Below, piece by piece: positions 41,865 to 50,758 of a stretch of 63,500 bases of DNA; position 1 is the stretch's first letter, and every line of letters begins with the position of its first letter. The notes under the pieces are model-generated. The model was given only the letters and a program-made list of their open reading frames with translations. It did not search any database and had not been told where the DNA came from. This DNA comes from Melioribacter sp. (GTDB taxonomy: Bacteria; Bacteroidota; Ignavibacteria; Ignavibacteriales; Melioribacteraceae). The stretch covers positions 23,327-86,826 of the forward strand of contig VEPI01000063.1 of the NCBI GenBank assembly GCA_012026935.1, in the 5' to 3' direction. Position numbers and translations under genes: made by a program.

Positions 41865-41925
41865 CCCATTAATTGATAAGGCATATCTTAAGTTGAACGG
41901 AATTAATTTTCATTTGACGCCCATA

Positions 41926-41993
41926 ATTTCATTTTGAAATACCGTAAACCCTTTAATTACAACCATTATTTTCACTTGATTGCAAAATGAAAT
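41926..41993. repeat. 11-base inverted repeat upstream of Ton operon
   Basis: ATTTCATTTTG (41926-41936) has a perfect inverted copy CAAAATGAAAT (41983-41993). A near copy ATTTTCATTTG occurs around 41906. The spacing (~57 bases centre to centre) and position, about 110-190 bases before the candidate promoter, would suit enhancer sites for the adjacent NtrC-type regulator. AT-rich background lowers confidence. Confidence 0.35.
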
Positions 41994-42099
41994 CGCCTTA
42001 CTTTCACAATGTATTTTTTCGGCTTTCCGACGGATCGTAATCTAAGCATATCAATGGTTTTTACGATTTTATAAAGGAAATTATTGCCTTTTATATATA

Positions 42100-42114
42100 G
42101 GCACAAAAATTGGC
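42100..42114 (+). promoter_or_regulatory. sigma-54-like promoter candidate for the ExbB-TonB operon
   Basis: GGCACAAAAATTGGC resembles TGGCAC-N5-TTGCA at the -24 element (GGCAC) but the -12 GC is shifted by one base (TTGGC), so it is imperfect. It lies about 45 bases before the exbB-like ATG, which has a good AGGAGAG site. The surrounding 41865-42157 region holds no gene. Confidence 0.3.
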
Positions 42115-42157
42115 TGTACTTTAAGTAACATATTTATTTATTAACAGGAGAGTAACA

Positions 42158-42934
42158 ATGAAACAATCTGCTTTTATCGTAATCCTTTTCTTCATTGCCA
42201 TAGTTGCAGCTTTCGGCATTTATGAATTTATTCTTGGCAATCCGGCTAATTTTACAAACGCAACAAGAGAAGTTCCTGTAGGTGGTAACATTATGGGTAT
42301 GGTTTACGTTGGCGGCCCACTTGTTGCATTATTAATCTGTCTTTCAATTATGGTATTTGCAATTATTATTGAAAGAGCACTTTCGCTTAAAAAAGCTGCA
42401 GGCAAGCAAGCAATTCCAAAATTCTTTAAAAAAGTAATAGATCAAATCAGAGCTAATAAAATAAATGATGCTATTGCTTCTTGTGATGCACAAAGAGGAT
42501 CCGTAGCAAATGTATTAAAAGCAGCATTAACCAGATTTCAAGAAGTTACAGCCTCAGGTTCATCAGTAGATGCCGAAAAGAAACTTGTTGAAGTTCAAAG
42601 ATCAGTTGAAGAATCAATGATGTTAGAGACACCACTTTTAGAGAAAAACTTAATTGCACTTTCTACAATTGCATCAATCGCAACAATGGTTGGTCTATTA
42701 GGTACGGTTATCGGTATGATTCGTTCATTCAAAGCTCTTGCTCAGGCAGGTGCACCGGATGCAATTTCGTTAGCTACCGGAATTTCCGAAGCTTTGATTA
42801 ATACAGCCGGCGGATTGTTCGCTGCTATTCTTGGTATAGTTGCTTATAACTTTTTCGTTAACAAAGTAGATAATTTCACATTCCAAATAGATGAAGCAAA
42901 TTACAATGTAATGCAATTATTAAAAGAAAAGTGA
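42158..42934 (+). CDS. exbB: MotA/TolQ/ExbB proton-channel protein
   Basis: 258 residues, three membrane helices (~5-25, ~50-70 and ~180-240 region). The MotA/ExbB core IALSTIASIATMVGLLGTVIGMIRSF and GISEALINTAGGLFAAILGI is conserved. With ExbD it forms the proton-driven motor that energises TonB for outer-membrane transport. It is the first gene of a TonB operon and has a good Shine-Dalgarno (AGGAGAG). Confidence 0.95.
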   Translation: MKQSAFIVILFFIAIVAAFGIYEFILGNPANFTNATREVPVGGNIMGMVYVGGPLVALLICLSIMVFAIIIERALSLKKAAGKQAIPKFFKKVIDQIRANKINDAIASCDAQRGSVANVLKAALTRFQEVTASGSSVDAEKKLVEVQRSVEESMMLETPLLEKNLIALSTIASIATMVGLLGTVIGMIRSFKALAQAGAPDAISLATGISEALINTAGGLFAAILGIVAYNFFVNKVDNFTFQIDEANYNVMQLLKEK

Positions 42935-42942
42935 GGTAATTA

Positions 42943-43416
42943 ATGCCGCGCATTAAAAAGAAAAGAGTCTCGATTCGTATAGATATGACTCCGTTGGTGG
43001 ATGTGGCGTTTTTACTCCTCACCTTCTTTATGCTTACTACTCAATTTAAACCTGCGGAAGAAGTTGAAGTTGTTTTCCCGTATTCACATGCGGAAGTCAA
43101 ACTTCCGGAAACTAACACAATGATTCTATATATAAGCAAGGATTCAAAACTGTTTCTGGGTTTTGACTCCCAAATATTAATGGAAAAAATGTTTGGCCAG
43201 GCTAATAAGCTTCGCCAGGCGGTTGAAGTAAAACAAGAAAATCTTGGCGATCTTTTTATCAAAGCAAGAATTTCTAACCCGAAACTTATTACTATACTGA
43301 AATCTGATGCTGAAGTTGAATTCGGGGTTGTTCAGGATATGATGGAATTACTTCGTAAGGTTCAGATAACAAGATTTAATATGGTAACAAATTTTAAAGT
43401 TGATAAAAAAAGTTAA
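42943..43416 (+). CDS. exbD: ExbD/TolR-family protein (copy 1)
   Basis: 157 residues. Single N-terminal helix with the essential Asp in IDMTPLVDVAFLLL (D20), then a periplasmic domain. Works with ExbB to couple proton flow to TonB. It is 8 bases downstream of exbB and 14 bases before a second ExbD. The two ExbD proteins share the helix segment but differ in the periplasmic part, so a heteromeric complex is likely. Confidence 0.94.
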   Translation: MPRIKKKRVSIRIDMTPLVDVAFLLLTFFMLTTQFKPAEEVEVVFPYSHAEVKLPETNTMILYISKDSKLFLGFDSQILMEKMFGQANKLRQAVEVKQENLGDLFIKARISNPKLITILKSDAEVEFGVVQDMMELLRKVQITRFNMVTNFKVDKKS

Positions 43417-43430
43417 AATAGGAGAATAAT

Positions 43431-43934
43431 ATGGCTGGTGGTGACGTTGGCGGCGATAGCGGCGGACACAAAAAGAGAAAAGGTAAAAGGAAACCAAAGA
43501 AAAGACTCAATATTCGTATTGATATGACTCCTTTGGTGGATGTTGCTTTTTTACTGTTAACATTTTTTATGTTAACTACTGTCTTCCGTAAGCCACAAAC
43601 ACTTGAAATAAATCTTCCCCCGGATAAAGACGTAGAAGTTAAAATGGCTGAATCAAATTTATTGACTATTAGATGCGATGAACAACATAATCTTTATTGG
43701 AGTATTGGATTTGATCTACCTCATAAACTTACTTTTGAGCAATTGCCAAAATTCCTGAAAGAGAAAAAACAAGAGAACCCAAAATATGTTGTATTAATTA
43801 AGATAGATCGAAAAGCAAAATATCATGTTATGATTGACCTAGTTGACGAATGCGTTCAAGCCAATCTTAACAGTCGTGCTTTTGCACCAATTACTGATAT
43901 TGATAAAAAAGAAATGTCAAAAGCAACCATATAA
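43431..43934 (+). CDS. exbD: ExbD/TolR-family protein (copy 2)
   Basis: 167 residues. A Gly/Lys-rich cytoplasmic extension (~1-26) precedes the membrane helix with D37 in IDMTPLVDVAFLLLTFFML. Periplasmic part ~60-167. Paired ExbD copies are usual in Bacteroidota Ton operons. Start preceded by AGGAGAA. Confidence 0.94.
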   Translation: MAGGDVGGDSGGHKKRKGKRKPKKRLNIRIDMTPLVDVAFLLLTFFMLTTVFRKPQTLEINLPPDKDVEVKMAESNLLTIRCDEQHNLYWSIGFDLPHKLTFEQLPKFLKEKKQENPKYVVLIKIDRKAKYHVMIDLVDECVQANLNSRAFAPITDIDKKEMSKATI

Positions 43935-43948
43935 GCCGGAGGAAAATT

Positions 43949-44689
43949 ATGTCTGAAACAATAGCACTTAAAAAAAATGGCGGAGTATATGGAGCTTTCG
44001 AATTAAAAAAGCTCTACCCAAGAAATTATGCGATTGGAGTCGCGGTTGCTACCCTTCTTCATTTACTCTTAGTCGCGTCATATTATATATATCAGGAAAT
44101 TACTCGCGAGGATTTTGATAATGCACCGACAGTCGGCAGAGTATTGAAATATAGTGACCTTGGTCCGCCTCCTTCAATTGCAAATGAAGCACCCCCACAA
44201 ATATCTGTTGCGGGACCAGTAGCCCCACCAACAGTTGGTGTTCCGGTTCCGGTTCCCGATGAACAAGCTCCGCCCGAAGCTACAATTGCAACTCAACAAG
44301 AGATGAGTCAACAGGTTGCACCTGCTCTAGGAAATGATATTGGTGGGCAAGCGCAGATTACACAAGATATAAAAATTGAAAGTGATCAAGAACCGGGAAT
44401 AGATGCTTTCGTTGCTGTTGAGAAATATCCTGAGATGGTAGTTTCTGTAAAACCCGAATATCCTGAAATTGCAAAACGTGCCGGAATAACAGGCAGAGTA
44501 TTTGTGAAAGTTTTGGTTGATAAGGAAGGTAAACCGAAAAGAGCTGTTGTTATTAAAACAGATTCGGATTTATTTAATGATGCTGCAATTGCAGCAGCGA
44601 TGAAATCGGCTTTCACACCTGCATTACAAAATAATCACCCAATTGCAGTTTGGATAGTATTGCCATATAAATTCCAATTACAGGAATAA
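43949..44689 (+). CDS. tonB: TonB energy-transducer protein
   Basis: 246 residues. A single helix at ~28-48, then a Pro-rich spacer (~65-105) and a C-terminal TonB fold with the motif KPEYPEIAKRAGITGRVFVKVLVDKEG and ...SAFTPALQN, YKFQL. It spans the periplasm and pulls on the TonB box of outer-membrane receptors. Co-transcribed with exbB/exbD; the stop shares a base with the next ATG (TAATG). Confidence 0.95.
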   Translation: MSETIALKKNGGVYGAFELKKLYPRNYAIGVAVATLLHLLLVASYYIYQEITREDFDNAPTVGRVLKYSDLGPPPSIANEAPPQISVAGPVAPPTVGVPVPVPDEQAPPEATIATQQEMSQQVAPALGNDIGGQAQITQDIKIESDQEPGIDAFVAVEKYPEMVVSVKPEYPEIAKRAGITGRVFVKVLVDKEGKPKRAVVIKTDSDLFNDAAIAAAMKSAFTPALQNNHPIAVWIVLPYKFQLQE

Positions 44690-44901
44690 TGAAAAACTTG
44701 ATGACATATATTGCATACACTGCAGGAGTTATTTTTATTTTACTTGGGCTGGCAATTTTATTCACAAATTTATTTCCAGCCCAACTTCCTTCTCAATTAA
44801 AAGTAACCATGGGAATTGTTCTTTTTCTTTATGGCACATTCAGAATTTTATCTACCATGTTCAAGGTTAAAAGACGTATAAAAGATGAGGGCTCTAACTA
44901 A
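44689..44901 (+). CDS. small two-helix membrane protein
   Basis: 70 residues; two hydrophobic helices (~7-27 and ~38-58) and a basic tail (KVKRRIKDEG). Its ATG overlaps the tonB stop by one base, and its end overlaps the PstS-like gene by 17 bases, so translation is coupled. Similar small proteins sit in Ton operons of related bacteria; role unknown. Confidence 0.7.
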   Translation: MKNLMTYIAYTAGVIFILLGLAILFTNLFPAQLPSQLKVTMGIVLFLYGTFRILSTMFKVKRRIKDEGSN

Positions 44902-45742
44902 AATATCTTTTCTGTTTCTTTTTTTTGTTTTGACATTCTCAGCTTGTAAAGAGCGTCAAATATCACCAATCAAAGGTTCGCTTAAATGTTATGTTGATGA
45001 ATCTCTTTACAATGTAGTTAAAGCTGCAAGAGACACTTTTGTTGTGCTTTACCCCGGCAGCAGTATAGAATTAGTTTCAGTTAAAGCGCGCGAAGGAATT
45101 GCCGCTGTTCTTAATCAAGAGGCAAGGATTTTTATCAGCACCAGGGAATTAAATGCTGAAGAAAAAGTATTCTCTGAAAAAGCGAAATTAGACTTGCGTC
45201 ATTTTAATTTTTGTTATGATGCCATTGTCCCGATTGTAAACGAAAACGATTCAAAATTTCAAATTACTGTATCGGAAATAAGAAACTTAATTTTCGGACA
45301 AGCAAAAAACTATAAAGTTTTTGTTCCAGAACACAATTCCGGCATTTATGAATATTTGAAGGAAAACATACTTGATAAAAAGGAACTACAGAATATAACA
45401 GCAGTAAAAAGCGAAGAGGATGTAATAAGCAAAATAAAAACAACAAAAAAGAGTATTGGATTTGTTGGAGTAAACACGTTAAACGATGTTAAAGGAGTTA
45501 AAGTTTTAGAGTTAGGTTCAAAAATTAGGAGTGATGGAGAAGTGTTGTATTATAAACCGTATGCTGCTTATTTAATAACTCAGAATTATCCTTTTACACG
45601 GACTACAACTATTTATCTTAATGACATGGGTATCGGCCTGGCCTCCGGTTTTGCAACTTTCTTAACAAGTTTTGAAGGCCAGAAAATTGTAGCAAAAAAT
45701 AATTTGGGACCTGCAACTGTTCCTGTAAAAATGGTGAACTAA
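44885..45742 (+). CDS. PstS-like periplasmic substrate-binding lipoprotein
   Basis: 285 residues. Lipoprotein signal with Cys in FSAC (~20). The body resembles phosphate-binding PstS proteins: GSIELVS, ARIFISTRELNAEEK, AIVPIVNENDS, TKKSIGFVGVN and GFATFLTSFEGQKIV. In Bacteroidota such proteins occur in Ton operons; here it may bind a ligand other than phosphate because no Pst permease is near. Overlaps the small membrane protein gene. Confidence 0.85.
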   Translation: MRALTKISFLFLFFVLTFSACKERQISPIKGSLKCYVDESLYNVVKAARDTFVVLYPGSSIELVSVKAREGIAAVLNQEARIFISTRELNAEEKVFSEKAKLDLRHFNFCYDAIVPIVNENDSKFQITVSEIRNLIFGQAKNYKVFVPEHNSGIYEYLKENILDKKELQNITAVKSEEDVISKIKTTKKSIGFVGVNTLNDVKGVKVLELGSKIRSDGEVLYYKPYAAYLITQNYPFTRTTTIYLNDMGIGLASGFATFLTSFEGQKIVAKNNLGPATVPVKMVN

Positions 45743-45755
45743 AACGGCGGTAAAT

Positions 45756-47150
45756 ATGAAAAGAGCATCTATTATAATTGTCAGTTTAATCTTTTTAATG
45801 TCTTATAGACTGATCGCTCAAAATTATTATGAGGACGCGGAAAAAGCGATTAAGAAAAAAGACTACGCAACAGCTTTGAAGATTTCAAAAGAGTGTCTTG
45901 AAAAAGATTCTGCAAGCACAGCTCTTAAGATATTAATTCAACTTCGTGAAAAAGATTATAAAAACGACAAACAGCTTTTTGAATATCTTGGCGATGCTTA
46001 TGCAAAAATGAATGTAGCAGAACTTGCAATTACAAATTATGCAGAAGCTGAAAAATACGACTCATTGGATATTGCGCTTAAATTTAAGACCGCGGAGCTA
46101 CTATACAAATCTAAAAGATATAAAGAAGCAGGAAATACTTATTTAAAGATTATTCAACTCGATCCTAACAACGTAAAAGCTCTTAAAGAAACAGCGTCTC
46201 TTTTATTTTTAGCAAAATATTATAGCGAGGCAGCAGCTTATTACGAAAAATATTTAGCTCTTGAACAGACACAAGATGGTTATCAAAAAATTTCAAAAGC
46301 TTTTTTAGAATCAAAGAACTATGAAAAAGCGTATAAGTATGCCGTTGAAGGATTGTCTAAATATCCCGGCGACGCAGTCTTAACCAAGAGCGCGGCAATT
46401 GCATCTTTCGGCTCGCAAAAATTTGAAGATGCCGGTAAATATTATTCAGCCATTCCGGACTCATTGTTAACCATAAGCGATTTGAAAAATGCCGGCAAAG
46501 CATTTCAAATGATCAAAGCAGATTCCATTGCTATTAAATATTATGAAAAAGTAATTCAACGGGACAGTACACAATCGGGCTTATTTATGGATATGGCTAA
46601 CAATTACTTTAGAAGTAAAAACAACGAATTAGCAATTAAATATTATATGGCAAAAATAAAAATTGATCCTACTTACGAGCTGGCATACAGATATATGGGT
46701 TTTGCATATTACGATATGAAAGATTGGGGTGGTGCAAGACAATCATTCTTAAAAGCGAAAGAATTAATAGATACAACTTTTGTAACAAATTATTGGCTTG
46801 CTCAAACTTATAACCAAATGGATTCGACAGACCAGGCCGCAGAGCAATATGTTTATATTCTTCGACTTGCGGAAGGAAAAGAAAAACAATATAAGAATGA
46901 AATATTGGAAGCAAATGGTGCATTGGGTCAGAGAGCTTTTCAAAAGAAAAACTTTAACGGCGCTATTACTTATTTATTGAAAGCACTACAATTAAAACCA
47001 AGCGAGTGGAGATTTATGGAAATGCTTGGTGCTTGTTACCAATCATTACAGAATTATGATGAAGCAATAAGATGGTATAAGACAACTTTAAAATATAATC
47101 CCAAGAGTGAAGTAGCTAAAAAGGGCCTTAGAATGATGAGCGCCGATTAA
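45756..47150 (+). CDS. exported TPR-repeat protein
   Basis: 464 residues. Signal peptide ends RLIAQ (~22). Repeats of the TPR pattern run from ~25 to the end (for example AELLYKSKRYKEAGNTYLKI, MADMANNYFRSKNNELAIKYY-like, MLGACYQSLQNYDEAIRWY). A periplasmic scaffold linked to the Ton system is plausible. It sits 13 bases after the PstS-like gene, same operon. Confidence 0.9.
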   Translation: MKRASIIIVSLIFLMSYRLIAQNYYEDAEKAIKKKDYATALKISKECLEKDSASTALKILIQLREKDYKNDKQLFEYLGDAYAKMNVAELAITNYAEAEKYDSLDIALKFKTAELLYKSKRYKEAGNTYLKIIQLDPNNVKALKETASLLFLAKYYSEAAAYYEKYLALEQTQDGYQKISKAFLESKNYEKAYKYAVEGLSKYPGDAVLTKSAAIASFGSQKFEDAGKYYSAIPDSLLTISDLKNAGKAFQMIKADSIAIKYYEKVIQRDSTQSGLFMDMANNYFRSKNNELAIKYYMAKIKIDPTYELAYRYMGFAYYDMKDWGGARQSFLKAKELIDTTFVTNYWLAQTYNQMDSTDQAAEQYVYILRLAEGKEKQYKNEILEANGALGQRAFQKKNFNGAITYLLKALQLKPSEWRFMEMLGACYQSLQNYDEAIRWYKTTLKYNPKSEVAKKGLRMMSAD

Positions 47151-47175
47151 ACTTATACTGCGACAAGAATAAACT

Positions 47176-47739
47176 ATGACTCAAAATAAAGTTAGTAAGT
47201 ATTTCAATCCGTGGCACCATGTAAGTTATGGTGATAATATTCCGCAATTTGTAAATACAATTATCGAAATTCCTGAAGGCTCTAAAGCAAAATACGAACT
47301 TGATAAAAAAAGCGGTCTTCTTAAATTAGACCGAGTTTTATTCTCAGCTGTTCATTATCCTGCAAATTACGGCTTTATACCGCGCACGTTAAGTGATGAT
47401 GAAGACCCGCTTGATATTCTTGTTATATGTTCCGTAGAAGTTGATCCGCTTTGTTTAATCGAGGCAAAAGTTATCGGCGTTATGGAAATGGTTGATAATG
47501 AAGAGAAAGATGAAAAAATCATTGCAGTAGCAAAGAACGATATTTCCGTGAATTACATAGACGATCTTGAACATATGCCGCCTCATACAATGATACAACT
47601 GCAGAGATTTTTTGAGGACTATAAAAAATTAGAACACAAAAATGTAGTTGTGGAAAAAATTGTAGGTAAAGAGGAAGCATATAAAATTATTCTTGATGGA
47701 ATAAAACGATACGAAGATATTTATGGAAAGGAATTATAA
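47176..47739 (+). CDS. ppa: inorganic pyrophosphatase (family I)
   Basis: 187 residues. The type-I signature DDEDPLDIL and residues YPANYGFIPRTL match the active site that hydrolyses pyrophosphate with Mg2+. It lies 25 bases after the TPR gene and overlaps (TAATG) a 52-residue membrane protein gene, so it is probably the last full-size gene of the Ton operon. Confidence 0.95.
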   Translation: MTQNKVSKYFNPWHHVSYGDNIPQFVNTIIEIPEGSKAKYELDKKSGLLKLDRVLFSAVHYPANYGFIPRTLSDDEDPLDILVICSVEVDPLCLIEAKVIGVMEMVDNEEKDEKIIAVAKNDISVNYIDDLEHMPPHTMIQLQRFFEDYKKLEHKNVVVEKIVGKEEAYKIILDGIKRYEDIYGKEL

Positions 47740-47897
47740 TGGATAAAATTAATTTGTTAAGTAATTCGGAACAAAATGAAGCAACGGGGAATTACAAACT
47801 TTCTAATTCACTTTTATATTTATACTCGCTTCTGGGATTCATTTTCCTCATAATGATTCTCGGCATGGCATATTTTCTTTATTTCATTTTTAAATAG
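47739..47897 (+). CDS. 52-residue single-helix membrane protein
   Basis: ATG at 47739 overlaps the pyrophosphatase stop (TAATG), so translation is likely coupled. The first ~24 residues are polar and end in YKLSNS. Residues ~25-51 are a strongly hydrophobic helix (LLYLYSLLGFIFLIMILGMA). No family known. A terminator follows 25 bases after the stop, consistent with the end of a transcript. It resembles in layout the 40-residue protein at 50438-50560. Confidence 0.65.
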   Translation: MDKINLLSNSEQNEATGNYKLSNSLLYLYSLLGFIFLIMILGMAYFLYFIFK

Positions 47898-47921
47898 AAT
47901 TACCCCGGTATGTTTTAAATA

Positions 47922-47945
47922 AAAAGACGCGTTACCGCGTCTTTT
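47922..47945. terminator. bidirectional terminator
   Basis: Perfect 10-base stem AAAAGACGCG (47922-47931) / CGCGTCTTTT (47936-47945) with a TTAC loop between convergent genes. It serves both the Ton operon and the APC permease gene. Confidence 0.88.
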
Positions 47946-47948
47946 GTT

Positions 47949-49376
47949 TTAAAAATTATCTTTTATGTTATACTTCTTTTGTCTGTATTTCCAGAAGAAG
48001 TACATTGGTAAACCCGCCGCGATCAATATTAATCCCATCATTGCATTGGAGGTATCGGAAATAATAGTATTTGCAAGAAATAAAAACGAAAAGACAACGA
48101 ATATTATGGGAGTATATGGATAACCCCAAACTTTATACGGCCGCTCAGCATCAGGCATTTTTTTGCGTAGGACGAATACACCGTAAGCGCCGAGCATATA
48201 AAATAAATACGCACCGAAAATTACATAATCTGTAATTGTATCAAACGAACCCGACATTACTAATACACACGACCAAATTCCCTGTACAACAAGGGAAACA
48301 TGCGGGGTTCCGAACCGGGGATGAACTTTACCCAAACCTCTAAAAAATAAGTTTGATCTAGCCATTGCATATGGAACCCGCGCAGTCGCAAGTATGCTGC
48401 CGTTAAGGGCGCCAAATGTGGAAATTATAACCGCAATAGCAATTAATGATCCGCCTTTAGTTCCGAAAATTTTTTCTGCGGCTGTAGCTGCAACAAGCGG
48501 AGATTTTGCCATCACATCAATGGGTAATACGTAGAGATAAGCAACATTTATTAAAACATAAACACCGATTACAATCAATGTTCCCCATAATAGACTAAGA
48601 GGAATATTCCTTTTTGGATTTTTAACTTCACCCGAAACGTAGGTTACACTGTTCCATGCATCATATGCCCAAAATGCACCGGCAAAAGCAAGACCAATCA
48701 TTGCTATTAAATTATTGGAAGTAGATTGTGGAATTGAAAATCCGGTGTAAACATTTGAGAAACTTCCGTTCCCAAGTAGAAGTAGAAATACTGAAATTAA
48801 GATGATGGAAATAATTTTTACATAAGTTACTATTGTTTGAACAACTCCACCGAAGACAACACCGATATAATTAACACTCGTTAAGAAAAAAATACAGAGA
48901 ATTGCAACAGCTTTAGTTCCAAAATCTAAAAACGGGTGAATGTTTCCAACCAGAGGCATGTATAGTGCAAAATCCTGTATATGCTGCGGAAGCTGAGGAT
49001 ACTTAATAAAGTAGCCGAGGTATTCGGCAAAAACATAAGCTATTGCAGCCTGACTTCCGGTTTGAATTACCGAAAGAATAGACCAGCCGTAAAGATATGC
49101 AGTGAAGTCGCCGTACATTTTTCTAAAATAAACATACTGCCCGCCAGTCGCATCAATCATTCCTGCAATTTCAGCATTTATAAGCGCACCAATAAATGTA
49201 ATTATTCCGGCGGCTATCCAAATAATAATAAGTAGTTCGGGAGAGCCGAGTTGCTGAGCCATTGATGATGGTTTTCGAAATATTCCGGAGCCGATCATAG
49301 AGCCGGCTACAATCATTATTGTTGCAGTTAATGTTAATCCCCGAACGAGTTCAGTCTTTTTATTTTTCTCTTCCAT
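47949..49376 (-). CDS. APC-family amino-acid permease
   Basis: 475 residues from the ATG at 49376; the TTG at 49400 is less likely. About 12 helices. The first-helix motif MIVAGSMIGSGIFRKPS and DATGGQYVYFRKMYGDFTAYLYGW are typical of the APC/LAT-type permeases. The substrate amino acid is unknown. Minus strand, ending at the terminator at 47922-47945. Confidence 0.92.
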   Translation of the reverse strand: MEEKNKKTELVRGLTLTATIMIVAGSMIGSGIFRKPSSMAQQLGSPELLIIIWIAAGIITFIGALINAEIAGMIDATGGQYVYFRKMYGDFTAYLYGWSILSVIQTGSQAAIAYVFAEYLGYFIKYPQLPQHIQDFALYMPLVGNIHPFLDFGTKAVAILCIFFLTSVNYIGVVFGGVVQTIVTYVKIISIILISVFLLLLGNGSFSNVYTGFSIPQSTSNNLIAMIGLAFAGAFWAYDAWNSVTYVSGEVKNPKRNIPLSLLWGTLIVIGVYVLINVAYLYVLPIDVMAKSPLVAATAAEKIFGTKGGSLIAIAVIISTFGALNGSILATARVPYAMARSNLFFRGLGKVHPRFGTPHVSLVVQGIWSCVLVMSGSFDTITDYVIFGAYLFYMLGAYGVFVLRKKMPDAERPYKVWGYPYTPIIFVVFSFLFLANTIISDTSNAMMGLILIAAGLPMYFFWKYRQKKYNIKDNF

Positions 49377-49432
49377 TATCACCCGTAAAAGTTGGCACAA
49401 AATAGTTAAGTGTTAAGAAAAGTCCAATGAAA

Positions 49433-50305
49433 TTATAAATCTGTTTCAATTCTTTTTGATAGGTCTTGTAACGAAGTTTTACTTTCCAGCAATTCCGGTA
49501 TATATTCAACCGAGGTAACAAACGTCCATAAATAAGCCACGATCGAGTAAATACTTCCAAGCGAGAAATCGTCCAGATCAATTGCAATATAAAGAACAAA
49601 CAGAAAAATTATTAACAGGACAAATCTCATAATTCCGAAATTTGCCGCACCCCAGGTTGCAATTTTTTCCTGAAGTTTTGCCATCGTATTATAAATTGTA
49701 GTTACTTGTTCCGGTTTTCTCTTTGAAAATGTATCATAAATAGTTTCGTAAGTATCATGAAGTTCAGAATGCAGTTTTACAACATTTTTACTGTAAAGAC
49801 TGCTTAGAATTATTAACGGAAAAGAGATTAACAAACAGACCAGAGAAATTCTTAGATCGAAAAAAGTTAGAGCTATAACTGCACCAAGAATAGCAATAAT
49901 CTGTTCTGCAATTTCGGGAATTCTATACTGAACAAATGTTACATATTCTTGTGAGAGGTGGGCGCGCGCAACGGTTTTAGAGGTATCGAGCCCCCGTTTA
50001 TTGCCGGCCTCGGCAATCTTGGTAACAAGCTGAACATACATTTTTTGAAAAACTCTCGGTTCAAATCTTCTGCGGAAAGTGCCTGAAGCGGAATTGATTA
50101 AATATGCAGTTATCCAAAAAATTAATGGTACAATGTGAGCAAATTTATCTGAAGGAACACTTGGGTTGGATCTTTGAAGAAATGCATCAATTAAATTTCC
50201 AAACAACGTCGGCTCTAGAATCCACGCAATATTTTCAACTAAAATAAGAAAAGCAATTAGCGAAATACCCCTCTTATGTTCTTTGATTAATTTAAATAGA
50301 GCCAT
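49433..50305 (-). CDS. ABC-transporter six-helix membrane domain without ATPase
   Basis: 290 residues with about six helices: ILVENIAWILEPTLFGNLID, IVPLIFWITAYLINS, AIIAILGAVIAL-like and IFLFVLYIA segments. It matches the type-I exporter membrane domain but stops where the nucleotide-binding domain should begin; no Walker A or LSGGQ follows, and none lies in the neighbourhood. It may partner a distant ATPase or be an ATP-independent relative. Upstream of the APC permease gene, separated by 56 bases. Confidence 0.85.
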   Translation of the reverse strand: MALFKLIKEHKRGISLIAFLILVENIAWILEPTLFGNLIDAFLQRSNPSVPSDKFAHIVPLIFWITAYLINSASGTFRRRFEPRVFQKMYVQLVTKIAEAGNKRGLDTSKTVARAHLSQEYVTFVQYRIPEIAEQIIAILGAVIALTFFDLRISLVCLLISFPLIILSSLYSKNVVKLHSELHDTYETIYDTFSKRKPEQVTTIYNTMAKLQEKIATWGAANFGIMRFVLLIIFLFVLYIAIDLDDFSLGSIYSIVAYLWTFVTSVEYIPELLESKTSLQDLSKRIETDL

Positions 50306-50437
50306 TTATTTTTATCAACCTTAGAGAAGTTTTTCTAGTTATTAGTTATCTTGAAATTTTTATGAAAGAAAAATAATAACTATCTTGGCCATGTGCATTT
50401 TATGTTTTTACACTTTTTGAAAAATAATGAGGTTTAG

Positions 50438-50560
50438 ATGGAAAATGTTAGCGATAAGAGCAAATCAAGCGATATTCCTTTTTACTTTTTAATGGGAATT
50501 CTTGGATTCTCTATTGTATTTACGGTTGGTTATCTACTATACACTGTACTTTTCGGTTAA
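50438..50560 (+). CDS. 40-residue single-helix membrane protein
   Basis: ATG at 50438 with a GAGG motif 5-8 bases upstream. N-terminal polar part (MENVSDKSKSSD) and one helix (~14-38). It is divergent from the ABC membrane-domain gene. The short size means chance is possible, but the Shine-Dalgarno and layout (like 47739-47897) support it. The 50561-50758 stretch after it shows nothing else. Confidence 0.5.
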   Translation: MENVSDKSKSSDIPFYFLMGILGFSIVFTVGYLLYTVLFG

Positions 50561-50758
50561 TCGTTCATCTTAATAATATGCTTCTTCTAAATAAATGAAC
50601 TTCTAAGATTCTTTTTGGAAATTTCCGGTGAAAGATTTATTCGATGAAAATTGTATTCAGTGATATTATGTATTACAACAAGTCCAATCAATTTTTCGGT
50701 TTACCCATTAAAATTACTTTGTTAATTACGCGGATTACAATTAAATCCTATTTGTCGT

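Noticed and set aside
41865-42157. Sigma-54 promoter taken as certain
   Set aside because: The -12 element is off by one base, so it is listed only as a low-confidence candidate.
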